A DNA stretch of 64,000 bases from Pseudomonadota bacterium (GTDB taxonomy: Bacteria > Pseudomonadota > Gammaproteobacteria > Burkholderiales > Rhodocyclaceae). Below are positions 42,475 to 50,797 of the stretch, in pieces. Positions within the stretch are counted from its first letter, which is position 1. Each line of letters begins with the position of its first letter. The translations under genes and the position numbers were made by a program. Location of the stretch: NCBI GenBank assembly GCA_018261895.1, contig JAGTRT010000003.1:62001-126000 (forward strand). Direction: 5' to 3'. The notes below the pieces were generated by a model. The model was not told the DNA's origin. It saw nothing but the letters and a program-made list of their open reading frames with translations, and searched no databases.

Positions 42475-44379
42475 ATGAAACATTGGCAACTGATCAAGGA
42501 AGAAAGCGGCATCGTCGTCGCTGTGCTCGACAAGGCCGGCGAATCCGCCAACTCGCTGTCGGCCGAGGTGATGGCTGAATTCGACGGCATCCTCGACCAG
42601 CTCGACAAGCAGCCGCCCAACGGCCTGATCGTCCGTTCCGGCAAGGAAGCCGGTTTCATCGCCGGCGCCGACATCGGGGAATTCTCGCAACTGGATTCCG
42701 CCGAGAAGGGCCGGGCGCTGGTCACGCGCGGTTGGAACCTGTTCAACCGTTTGACCGCCGTGTCGTATCCGACGCTGGCGCTGGTCCGCGGTCACTGCCT
42801 GGGTGGCGGCCTCGAACTGGCGCTGGCTTGCCGCTACCTGCTGGCGGTCGATGAGTCCGCGACCAAGATGGGCCTGCCCGAAGTCATGCTTGGCATCTTC
42901 CCCGGCTGGGGCGGCATGTTGCGGCTGCCGAAACGTGTTGGCCCGGCGGCGGCACTCGACATGATGCTGACCGGCAAGACCATCGACGCCAAACGCGCCA
43001 AAAAGATGGGTCTGGCCGACGATTGCGTACCGCCGCGCGTCATGGAAATGGCTGCCCGCCAGCTGCTGCTCTCCGGCCAGCCGCGCCGGCCGCTGCCCGT
43101 CATGCAGAGGCTGATGGCTGGCCCGTTGAAGTCGGTCGTCGCCAATGGCGCCCGCAAGCAGGTGGCCAAGAAGGCGCGGCCGGAACACTATCCGGCGCCC
43201 TACGCGATCATCGACCTCTGGGAAAAGCACCACGGCAACGCGCTGGCCGCACCGGATATCATCGACCGCATCATCACCTCGCCGACGGCGCGCAATCTGG
43301 TCCGCGTCTATCATCTGCAGGAACGGCTCAAGGGCTTCGGCAAGGCATCCGATTTTGTCGCCAAACGCGTTCATGTCATCGGTGCCGGCGTCATGGGCGG
43401 CGACATTGCCGCCTGGTGTGCCCTGCGCGGCATGACGGTGACGCTGCAGGACCAGACGCTGGAACGCATCGCCCCGGCCCTCAAGCGGGCGCATGCCTTG
43501 TTCAGCAAACGCCTGCGCGAGCCGCTCAGGATTCGCGACGCCTTCGACCGGCTGATCCCCGATCCGAACGGCGACGGCGCTGCGCACGCCGATGTGGTCA
43601 TCGAAGCCATTTTCGAAAATGTCGAGGCCAAGCACGCGCTGTTCAAGTCGCTCGAACCGCGAATGAAACCGGGCGCCGTGCTCGCCACCAACACCTCCAG
43701 CCTCAAGCTCGAAGACCTGCGCACGGTGCTGCAGCAACCGCAGCGCCTGGTCGGCATCCATTTCTTCAATCCGGTGGCGATGATGCCGCTGGTCGAGGTC
43801 GTCGAGGCCGATCGGGCTGACCCGGCTGCAGTGCAGGCCGTCTGCGCCTTCGTGAGGCAAATCGACAAGCTGCCGTTGCCCGTGAAAAGTGAACCGGGCT
43901 TCCTGGTCAACGCCGTGCTGGCGCCCTACATGCTGGCCGCCATGCGGGCCGTCGACGAGGGCATTTCACCGGAAACGGTCGACGAAGCGATGCTCGCCTT
44001 CGGCATGCCGATGGGGCCGATCGAACTGGTCGATACCGTCGGTCTCGACATTGCCATGGCCGCCGGCAGGCAACTGGCTGGCGGTGCCACTGCGCCGCGC
44101 TGTTTGCTCGAACGGGTTGAGAAAAACCAGCTCGGCAAAAAGAGCGGGCAGGGCTTCTACGACTGGTCGTCCGGCCGCGCCGCCAAGGCGTCTGCCGGCA
44201 GCGTGCCGGCCGGCTTGGCCGACCGCCTGGTCGGTCCGCTCATCGATCGCGTCAGGAAACTGGTCGCCGATGGCGTGGTTGCCGACCCGGAACTGGCAGA
44301 TGCTGGCGTAATATTCGGAACAGGCTTTGCCCCATTCACAGGCGGGCCGCTGAACCATTTAAACAATGCACCAAAATAG
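42475..44379 (+). CDS. fatty-oxidation alpha subunit, hydratase then dehydrogenase (FadJ-like)
   Basis: Residues 1-190 are a crotonase domain (IAGADIGEFSQL, CLGGGLELALACRY, the GLPEVMLGIFPGWGG pair). Residues 295-480 form the 3-hydroxyacyl-CoA dehydrogenase NAD domain (VIGAGVMGGDIAAWCAL, GIHFFNPVAMMPLVEVV), followed by its C-terminal domains. At 634 residues it is shorter than E. coli FadJ/FadB (about 710-730), mainly at the C-terminus. It hydrates enoyl-CoA and oxidises the 3-hydroxyacyl-CoA. It should pair with the FadI-like thiolase 199 bases upstream. Confidence 0.88.
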   Translation: MKHWQLIKEESGIVVAVLDKAGESANSLSAEVMAEFDGILDQLDKQPPNGLIVRSGKEAGFIAGADIGEFSQLDSAEKGRALVTRGWNLFNRLTAVSYPTLALVRGHCLGGGLELALACRYLLAVDESATKMGLPEVMLGIFPGWGGMLRLPKRVGPAAALDMMLTGKTIDAKRAKKMGLADDCVPPRVMEMAARQLLLSGQPRRPLPVMQRLMAGPLKSVVANGARKQVAKKARPEHYPAPYAIIDLWEKHHGNALAAPDIIDRIITSPTARNLVRVYHLQERLKGFGKASDFVAKRVHVIGAGVMGGDIAAWCALRGMTVTLQDQTLERIAPALKRAHALFSKRLREPLRIRDAFDRLIPDPNGDGAAHADVVIEAIFENVEAKHALFKSLEPRMKPGAVLATNTSSLKLEDLRTVLQQPQRLVGIHFFNPVAMMPLVEVVEADRADPAAVQAVCAFVRQIDKLPLPVKSEPGFLVNAVLAPYMLAAMRAVDEGISPETVDEAMLAFGMPMGPIELVDTVGLDIAMAAGRQLAGGATAPRCLLERVEKNQLGKKSGQGFYDWSSGRAAKASAGSVPAGLADRLVGPLIDRVRKLVADGVVADPELADAGVIFGTGFAPFTGGPLNHLNNAPK

Positions 44380-44391
44380 TGTTGTTTATTT

Positions 44392-44431
44392 CCAACGTTC
44401 GTTTGAAAAAATGCAGTTCAAACGGCGTTTG
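44392..44431. promoter_or_regulatory. tandem TetR-type operators before fadL-like gene
   Basis: CCAACGTTCGTTTG at 44392-44405 and the perfect palindrome CAAACG-G-CGTTTG at 44419-44431. Both are of the AACG...CGTT class found before the TetR gene and at 45893, placed 80-120 bases before the porin ATG. Confidence 0.6.
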
Positions 44432-44510
44432 ACCTCGAAGTTTGAGATTTAATCGCATCAGAAGTACAGGGAGAGCCCCTCCCAATACATATAAAACAGG
44501 AGACGAATCA

Positions 44511-45791
44511 ATGAATAAAACCAACCTGCGCCTCATCCCGGCGCTCATCGCCATCGCCTTTTCCGGCAGCGCTGCTGCTGCGGGTTTCCAGTTGCTGGAG
44601 CAGAATGCTAGCGGTATCGGTAATGCCTACGCGGGTTCCGCTGCTATTGCCGATAACGCCAGCACCGTTTTCTATAATCCGGCCGGTATGACTCAGCTTC
44701 AAAGGATTGAAGTGTCGGGTGGCATCAGCGCCGTTGGCACCAGCTTCAAATTTACCGATCAGGGCTCTAGCGTCGGCGCCTTGGCCGGTACCGGAAATGG
44801 CAACGACGGCGGCGGTTGGGGGTTTATTCCCAACGGCTATATCTCGTGGGCACTGACCAAGGACCTATACGTCGGTCTGGGTATCGGAGCACCTTTTGGC
44901 ATGAAGACCGAATACGATGACCGCTGGGTTGGTGCAGCGCAATCGCAATCCTTTGATGTGAAGACGTACAACCTCAATCCATCGGTGGCATATCGCGTCA
45001 ATGAATATGTATCGCTCGGCGGCGGATTGAACATCCAGCGTTTGGAGGCTACCTACAAACGGTTGACCGCAATAAGTGTGAATGGCGCTGCTTCTCCGCT
45101 GAAATTGACGCTCGACGACAATTCACTGGGTTGGAACATGGGCGCCCTGTTTACGCTGACACCACAAACCAAACTGGGTATTTCCTATCGCTCCGAGGTC
45201 AAGTACAGCACGACAGGGCGGATCGAAATTACCGGTCCGGCAGCAGCAAACAGCTCGGACGCCCGTGCTGACATCACCTTGCCGGATGTCTGGATTCTCA
45301 GTGTGACCCACAAGCTGTCCGACCGTGTCGAATTGCTGGGCGATGTCTCCAGGACCGGGTGGAGCAGCATCCCGAAAGTTGACGTTATTCGCACGACGGC
45401 AACCTTGAGTGGCCTGCAAGTTGGGACGACAGCGCAAACACTGGATACCGATTTCAAGGACACTTGGCGTATCGCGGTGGGGGCCAATTACAAACTCAAC
45501 AATGAATGGATGCTCAAGGGTGGCCTCGCTTACGACCAGACGCCGGTGCAAGGACCAACGACGCGATTGGTGTCATTGCCGGACAACGACCGTACCTGGT
45601 TCAGTCTCGGTGCGCAGTGGAAGCCAACCAAGAGCATGACGATCGACGCCGGTGCCACTTATTTGTATGTGAAGGATGCACGGATCGACAACGATCAGGG
45701 AACGGCTGCTGCGCCGCTGCGTGGTCGTGTGACGGGTACCTATGAAGACAGTGCTTGGATCTTTGGCCTGCAGGGCTCAATGGCATTTTAG
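44511..45791 (+). CDS. FadL-type outer-membrane fatty-acid transporter
   Basis: ATG 44511 has AGGAG upstream. The signal peptide ends at AAA-AGFQL. The mature protein starts AGFQLLEQNASGIGNAYAGSAAIADNASTVFYNPAGM, the N-terminal hatch sequence diagnostic of the FadL family. The rest is a strand-rich barrel of 426 residues ending in MAF. It admits long-chain fatty acids or other hydrophobic compounds, including aromatics in some members. The operators upstream tie it to the beta-oxidation regulon. Confidence 0.9.
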   Translation: MNKTNLRLIPALIAIAFSGSAAAAGFQLLEQNASGIGNAYAGSAAIADNASTVFYNPAGMTQLQRIEVSGGISAVGTSFKFTDQGSSVGALAGTGNGNDGGGWGFIPNGYISWALTKDLYVGLGIGAPFGMKTEYDDRWVGAAQSQSFDVKTYNLNPSVAYRVNEYVSLGGGLNIQRLEATYKRLTAISVNGAASPLKLTLDDNSLGWNMGALFTLTPQTKLGISYRSEVKYSTTGRIEITGPAAANSSDARADITLPDVWILSVTHKLSDRVELLGDVSRTGWSSIPKVDVIRTTATLSGLQVGTTAQTLDTDFKDTWRIAVGANYKLNNEWMLKGGLAYDQTPVQGPTTRLVSLPDNDRTWFSLGAQWKPTKSMTIDAGATYLYVKDARIDNDQGTAAAPLRGRVTGTYEDSAWIFGLQGSMAF

Positions 45792-45813
45792 TCAAATTAT
45801 TAGGTGCTTTTTC

Positions 45814-45842
45814 AATCCCCGGCCAGCCCGGGGATTTTTTTT
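45814..45842 (+). terminator. Rho-independent terminator of the fadL-like gene
   Basis: Stem ATCCCCGG/CCGGGGAT with loop CCAGC-type sequence is followed by eight T residues, 25 bases after the stop codon. Confidence 0.88.
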
Positions 45843-45876
45843 GAATTTGGGCAAAAAAACCGGTTGACCGTGGGAG
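45841..45876 (+). repeat. dispersed element, copy 9, contributing a promoter
   Basis: Exact core with a seven-base A tract in place of T and a TTTGGGC block. The TTGACC inside the core is a -35 box for the promoter at 45864-45891. Confidence 0.85.
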
Positions 45877-45906
45877 TCGCTGTTCTATAATTCAAACGTT
45901 CGTTTT
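45864..45906 (+). promoter_or_regulatory. sigma-70 promoter with overlapping TetR-type operator
   Basis: TTGACC (45864-45869), a 16-base spacer and a perfect TATAAT (45886-45891) precede CAAACGTTCGTTTT at 45893-45906. A repressor bound there would cover the start site. The -35 comes from the dispersed element. Confidence 0.75.
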
Positions 45907-45949
45907 ATATTAACGAAGCGGAAAACAAGAGACATAAAAGGAGATGCAA

Positions 45950-48349
45950 TTGAACAAGCTGATCGTGAAGAAAGCGGCCGTGCTGGGCGCTGGCGTGATG
46001 GGGGCGCAGATTGCGGCGCACCTGGCCAACGCCAATGTGCCGGTCGTGCTGTTCGACCTGCCGGCCAAGGAAGGCGACAAGAACGGCATCGTCAAGAAGG
46101 CGCTGGATGGCCTCAAGAAGCTGGACCCGGCGCCCCTGGCCAGCAAGGGCAAGCTGAAGTTCATCGACGCTGCCAACTACGATGAACACCTGCCGCTGCT
46201 CGCCGAATGCGACCTCGTCATTGAGGCCATCGCCGAGCGCATGGACTGGAAGAACGACCTCTACGCGAAGATCGCGCCGCACCTCGCGCCGAACGCCATC
46301 ATCGCGTCCAACACCTCCGGTCTGTCGATGAATGCGCTGGCGCTGGGCTTGCCGGAAGTTGTTCGCCCAAGCTTCTGCGGCATCCACTTTTTCAATCCGC
46401 CGCGCTACATGCACCTGGTCGAGATCATCGGCACGCAAAGCACCGACGGCAGCACGCTCGATGCGCTGGAAACCTGGCTGACCTCGCGTCTCGGCAAGGG
46501 TGTCATCCGCGCCCTCGATACGCCGAACTTCGTCGCCAACCGCATTGGCGTCATGTCGATTCTGGCCGTTATGCACCACACCCAGGCCTTCGGTCTTGGC
46601 TTCGATGAGGTCGATGCGCTGACCGGCCCGAAGATCGGCCGCCCGAAGAGCGCCACCTATCGCACCGCCGATGTCGTCGGCCTCGATACCCTGGCCCACG
46701 TCGTCAAGACCATGCAGGACACGTTGCCCAACGACCCGTGGCACGCCTATTTCACCAATCCGGCTTGGCTGCAGGCGCTGATCGCGCAGGGCTCGCTGGG
46801 CCAGAAGACGCGTTGTGGCATCTTCCGCAAGCAGGGCAAGGAAATCCAGGTTCTCGACCTCAAGGCGCAGGATTACCGCAAGTCCGAGGGCGAAGTGGCC
46901 GAGGAAGTCGGCGCCATCCTGAAGATCAGGAACCCGGCCGAGAAGTTCGCAGCCCTGCGCGCCTCGGCGCATCCGCAGGCGCGATTCCTGTGGGCCATCT
47001 TCCGCGACATCTTCCATTACGCTGCCGTGCAGCTCGAAAATGTGGCCGACAACGCACGCGACCTTGATCTGGCCATGCGCTGGGGCTTCGGCTGGGCGCA
47101 GGGGCCGTTCGAGACCTGGCAGGCCGCAGGCTGGAGCGACATCGCGCAGGCGATTGCTGCCGACATCGCGGCCGGCAAGGCCATGAGCGCCACGCCGCTG
47201 CCGGCCTGGGCGCTGGAAGCCGGGCGGACTGGCGTGCACACGGCGCAGGGTTCGTATTCCGCCAGCAAGAACGCCTACGTTGCCCGCTCGACGCTGCCGG
47301 TTTATCAGCGCCAGCTGTTCCCCGAGCGAGTGCTCGGGGAGACTGCTGCGACGCCCGAAAAATCGGGCGAAACGCTGTTCGAGAACGACGGCGTTCGCCT
47401 CTGGAAACTGCCGGCCGTCGATGCCGGTATCGGCATCCTGTCGATCAAGTCGAAGATGCACACCATCGGTGACGAGGTGCTCGACGGCGTTATCGCCGCC
47501 GTGCGTCAGGCCGAAACGACACTCGACGGCGTGGTCCTCTGGCATGAAGCACCGTTCGCCGTCGGCGCCAATCTGGCGCAGGTGACCGAAGCCATTGGCG
47601 CCGGCCAGTTCGATCTGCTCGAAAAGACGGTCGAAAAATTCCAGCGTGCCTCGCAAACGCTCAAGTACGCGCAGGTGCCGACCGTTGCGGCGGTGCAGGG
47701 CATGGCGCTGGGCGGTGGCTGCGAGTTTGTCATGCATGCCGGCAAGCGCGTCATGGCGCTCGAAAGCTACGTTGGCCTCGTTGAAGCCGGCGTCGGCCTG
47801 ATCCCGGCCGGCGGCGGTTGCAAGGAGTTCGCCGTGCGTGCCGCCGAGTGGGCGGCGCAGTCGAACGTGCCGGGCGAAGTCTTCAACTACCTGCAAAACG
47901 CCTTCATGACCATCGCCATGGCCAAGGTCGCCAAGAGCGCGGTCGAAGCGGTCGATTACGGTTTTGCCAAACCCTCCGACACCATCCTGTTCAACGCCAA
48001 TGAGCTGCTCTTCGTGGCCATTCGCGAAGCGCGCGCCATGGCCGAGGCCGGCTACGCCCCGCCGCCAAAGGCCCGCGCCATCCCGGTCGCCGGGAAGAAC
48101 GGCATCGCGACCTTCGAGATGATGCTGGTGAATATGAAGGAAGGCGGCATGATTTCCGCCCACGACTACAAGGTGGCCAAATACGCTGCCATCGCCCTGT
48201 GTGGTGGCGAGGTCGAGACGGGGAGCCTGGTCGATGAGGAGTGGCTGATCACCGTCGAGCGCCGGCTGTTCGTCGAACTGCTGAAAACCCCCGAAACCCA
48301 GGCCCGGATCAAGCACATGCTGGATACCGGCAAGCCGCTTAGGAACTAG
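45950..48349 (+). CDS. bifunctional 3-hydroxyacyl-CoA dehydrogenase/enoyl-CoA hydratase (FadN-like order)
   Basis: TTG 45950 is preferred because AAGGAG ends six bases before it; the in-frame ATG at 45944 abuts that Shine-Dalgarno. The ~800-residue protein begins with the dehydrogenase (AAVLGAGVMGAQIAAHLANA, GIHFFNPPRYMHLVEIIG) and ends with a crotonase domain from about 500 (QGMALGGGCEFVMHA, EAGVGLIPAGGG). This is the reverse of the FadJ/FadB order and matches Bacillus FadN-type proteins. It is followed by its thiolase. Expression is probably under TetR control through the dyad at 45893. Confidence 0.9.
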   Translation: MNKLIVKKAAVLGAGVMGAQIAAHLANANVPVVLFDLPAKEGDKNGIVKKALDGLKKLDPAPLASKGKLKFIDAANYDEHLPLLAECDLVIEAIAERMDWKNDLYAKIAPHLAPNAIIASNTSGLSMNALALGLPEVVRPSFCGIHFFNPPRYMHLVEIIGTQSTDGSTLDALETWLTSRLGKGVIRALDTPNFVANRIGVMSILAVMHHTQAFGLGFDEVDALTGPKIGRPKSATYRTADVVGLDTLAHVVKTMQDTLPNDPWHAYFTNPAWLQALIAQGSLGQKTRCGIFRKQGKEIQVLDLKAQDYRKSEGEVAEEVGAILKIRNPAEKFAALRASAHPQARFLWAIFRDIFHYAAVQLENVADNARDLDLAMRWGFGWAQGPFETWQAAGWSDIAQAIAADIAAGKAMSATPLPAWALEAGRTGVHTAQGSYSASKNAYVARSTLPVYQRQLFPERVLGETAATPEKSGETLFENDGVRLWKLPAVDAGIGILSIKSKMHTIGDEVLDGVIAAVRQAETTLDGVVLWHEAPFAVGANLAQVTEAIGAGQFDLLEKTVEKFQRASQTLKYAQVPTVAAVQGMALGGGCEFVMHAGKRVMALESYVGLVEAGVGLIPAGGGCKEFAVRAAEWAAQSNVPGEVFNYLQNAFMTIAMAKVAKSAVEAVDYGFAKPSDTILFNANELLFVAIREARAMAEAGYAPPPKARAIPVAGKNGIATFEMMLVNMKEGGMISAHDYKVAKYAAIALCGGEVETGSLVDEEWLITVERRLFVELLKTPETQARIKHMLDTGKPLRN

Positions 48350-48434
48350 TTGCCAGTTGTCGGTTGCCCGTTGCCAGCAAAAGACTGGCAACTCAAGACT
48401 ACTAGCAACTTGCAACTACCAAAGGAATTCAAGA

Positions 48435-49631
48435 ATGAGACACATACAAGACGCCTACATCGTTGCCGCCACCCGATTGCCGGTGGCCAAGCGCAACGGG
48501 ATGTTCAAGAACGTGCGGCCGGACGACATGCTGGCTGCCGTGATCAAGGCCGTCGTCGCGCAGGTGCCGGGTGTCGATCCGGCGCGCATCGGCGACGTCA
48601 TCGTCGGTTGTGCCATGCCGGAGGCAGAGCAGGGCATGAACGTCGCCCGCATCGGCCTGTTGCTGGCCGGGCTGCCGATCACCGTGCCGGGCATCACGAT
48701 CAACCGTTTCTGCTCCTCCGGGGTACAGGCAGTGGCTGATGCCGCCAACCAGATTCGCCTTGGCCTGGCCGATGTGATGATCGCCGCCGGCACCGAGTCG
48801 ATGTCGGTGATGCCGCAGATCATGGGCAACAAGATGTCTATGAACCCGGCCATCTTTGCCAAGGAGGAAAATCTCGGCATCGCCTACGGCATGGGACTGA
48901 CCGCCGAGAAGGTGGCGAACCAGTGGAAGGTAACGCGCGACGCGCAGGATGCCTTTGCCCTGGCTTCCAACCAGAAAGCTTGCGCGGCCATCGCCGCCGG
49001 CCATTTCAAGGCCGAGACGACGCCTTACACCATCCGCGAAAGCTTGCCCGACCTGCAGACTGGCGAGATCAAGGTGCGCGAGCGCACAGTCGATACAGAC
49101 GAAGGCCCGCGCGCCGATGCCTCGCTGGAAAAGCTCGGCAAGCTCAAGCCGGTGTTCCATGCCCGTGGCTCGGTCACGGCCGGCAACTCCTCGCAGATGT
49201 CCGACGGTGCCGGCGCGGTGATGCTGGTGTCGGAAAAGGTCTTGAAGGAACACAACCTGACGCCGCTCGCCCGCTTCGCCGGTTACGCCGTCGGCGGCGT
49301 GGCGCCGGAGATCATGGGCATTGGCCCGGTCGCGGCGATCCCCAAGGTGCTGGCGCAGGTTGGCATCACGCAGGATCAGCTGGACTGGATCGAGCTCAAC
49401 GAAGCCTTCGCTGCGCAGTCGATCGCCGTCATGCAGGAACTCGGCATCGATCCGGCCAAGGTCAATCCGCTCGGTGGCGCCATCGCGCTCGGCCACCCGC
49501 TCGGGGCGACCGGTGCCATCCGGATTGCCACGGCCGTGCATGGCCTGCGCCGGACGGGTGGCAAGTTCGGCATGGTGACCATGTGCATCGGGACCGGCAT
49601 GGGGGCTGCCGGGATTATTGAACGACTTTAA
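48435..49631 (+). CDS. acetyl-CoA acyltransferase (FadA-like thiolase)
   Basis: ATG 48435 has AAGGA upstream. The 398-residue thiolase shows the cysteine in NRFCSSGVQAV, GTESMSVMPQIMG, NEAFAAQSIAV, GHPLGATGAI and CIGTGMGAAG. It partners the preceding FadN-like protein to complete a second beta-oxidation module. The 85-base gap between them holds short GTTGCCAGT-type repeats of no clear function. Confidence 0.9.
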   Translation: MRHIQDAYIVAATRLPVAKRNGMFKNVRPDDMLAAVIKAVVAQVPGVDPARIGDVIVGCAMPEAEQGMNVARIGLLLAGLPITVPGITINRFCSSGVQAVADAANQIRLGLADVMIAAGTESMSVMPQIMGNKMSMNPAIFAKEENLGIAYGMGLTAEKVANQWKVTRDAQDAFALASNQKACAAIAAGHFKAETTPYTIRESLPDLQTGEIKVRERTVDTDEGPRADASLEKLGKLKPVFHARGSVTAGNSSQMSDGAGAVMLVSEKVLKEHNLTPLARFAGYAVGGVAPEIMGIGPVAAIPKVLAQVGITQDQLDWIELNEAFAAQSIAVMQELGIDPAKVNPLGGAIALGHPLGATGAIRIATAVHGLRRTGGKFGMVTMCIGTGMGAAGIIERL

Positions 49632-49642
49632 GGAGAATCGGC

Positions 49643-49683
49643 ATTCTCACGGTCAACCGGAAAAAATGCCCAAAATTGAAATC
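49643..49683 (-). repeat. dispersed element, copy 10, between Shine-Dalgarno and start codon
   Basis: Exact core, six-base A tract and GCCCAAAATTGAAAT block. AAGGAG ends at 49635 and ATG 49684 follows the element; without these 41 bases the spacing would be seven. Confidence 0.85.
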
Positions 49684-50196
49684 ATGAAACCCGCCTGGCT
49701 AGCCAAACTTTCTCCCGCCTGGCGGGCGCGCATGGTGCGTCTGGGCTTCAATTTCCATCCGGCCTTTCGCGGTACGGGCGGCCGGGTGACCCATGTGGCG
49801 AAGGACTTGCGGCATATCAGGATCAGCCTGCCGCTGAACTGGAAGACCAGGAACATCGTCGGTTCACTCTACGGCGGCTCGCTCTTCGCGATCACCGACG
49901 GGGCGCATCCGATGATGCTCATGGCGGCGCTGGGTAACGATTACATCGTGTGGGACAAGGCGGCGAGCATTCGTTACCGCAAGCCGGGGTTTTCGACCCT
50001 GCATGCCGATTTTGTCCTGAGCGACGAGGAAGTGGCGGACATCCGGGCGGCATTGCAGAAAAACCCGGAGCTTGAACGGACTTATCTGGTCGAATTGAAG
50101 GATGCACAAGGCACCGTGCATACCGTGGTCGAGCGCACGGTTTACATCGCCGACAAACATTACTACCGACAAAAGAGCGGTGGAGGAGACAAATGA
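49684..50196 (+). CDS. DUF4442 hot-dog thioesterase-like protein
   Basis: The product of about 170 residues has the DUF4442/hot-dog pattern, including the RNIVGSLYGGSLFAITDGAHPMML segment where PaaI-like enzymes hold the active Asp. It probably hydrolyses or buffers acyl-CoA in the fad cluster. The start is ambiguous: ATG 49684 fits homologous N-termini, whereas ATG 49666 lies within the inserted dispersed element and would add MPKIEI. The stop overlaps the next start (ATGATGA). Confidence 0.75.
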   Translation: MKPAWLAKLSPAWRARMVRLGFNFHPAFRGTGGRVTHVAKDLRHIRISLPLNWKTRNIVGSLYGGSLFAITDGAHPMMLMAALGNDYIVWDKAASIRYRKPGFSTLHADFVLSDEEVADIRAALQKNPELERTYLVELKDAQGTVHTVVERTVYIADKHYYRQKSGGGDK

Positions 50197-50771
50197 TGAT
50201 TGCTTCAACAACAATCCGCCGGGCGGCACTGGTCGCTGCACTGCTGGCGGTGCCCTGTCTGCATGCGGCCGAAGTGGCCGGCGTCAAGGTGGACGACCGG
50301 GTCCGCGTCGGCAACAGCGACCTGGTCCTCAACGGTGCCGGCCTGCGCAGCAAACTGTTCTTCAAGGTCTATGTCGCGGCCCTCTATGTCGGCCAGAAAA
50401 CCACTTCGCCGGCAGCCATCTACGACAGCCCGCAGCCGCGCCGGCTGATCATGCGCATGCTGCGCGAACTCGATGCCGAATCGCTGCATCTGGCGCTCGA
50501 CGAGGGCCTGCGGAACAACCTCACGGCAGCCGAGCTGGCCGAGCTGAAAACTCCGGCCGAGCAGCTCGCCGCGCTGATGAAGGGTATCGGCAAGGCGCGC
50601 GAAGGCGATACCATCGGCATTGACTTCTCCGCTGAGGGCATCGCCGTCAGCCTGAACGGGGATATCCGTGGCAAGGTGGCCAGTGCGGGCTTCGCCAAAG
50701 CACTGCTCAGGGTATGGCTCGGTGACAAGCCGGCAGACGCCTCGTTGAAGAAGGCGCTGCTCGGCGTATAA
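50193..50771 (+). CDS. periplasmic chalcone-isomerase-like protein
   Basis: The 192-residue product has a signal peptide (IRRAALVAALLAVPCLHA-AE) and a chalcone-isomerase-like fold: VLNGAGLRSKLFFKVYVAALYVGQK, then DSPQPRRLIMRMLRELDAESL and LLRVWLGDKPADASLKKALLG. Bacterial members are thought to bind fatty acids or other lipids instead of isomerising flavonoids. It overlaps the thioesterase gene by four bases and precedes fadD, consistent with a fatty-acid-binding role. Confidence 0.8.
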   Translation: MMIASTTIRRAALVAALLAVPCLHAAEVAGVKVDDRVRVGNSDLVLNGAGLRSKLFFKVYVAALYVGQKTTSPAAIYDSPQPRRLIMRMLRELDAESLHLALDEGLRNNLTAAELAELKTPAEQLAALMKGIGKAREGDTIGIDFSAEGIAVSLNGDIRGKVASAGFAKALLRVWLGDKPADASLKKALLGV

Positions 50772-50797
50772 GCTGGGTAACGAAGGAGGAGAGAGAC

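Noticed and set aside
45944-45949. ATG 45944 as the start of the FadN-like gene
   Set aside because: It directly abuts AAGGAG with no spacer; the TTG six bases further has normal spacing and gives a normal family N-terminus.
48350-48434. Short GTTGCCAGT/ACTGGCAAC repeats between the FadN-like and thiolase genes
   Set aside because: The similarity is short and local, with no second locus carrying the same arrangement, so it was not called as an element.
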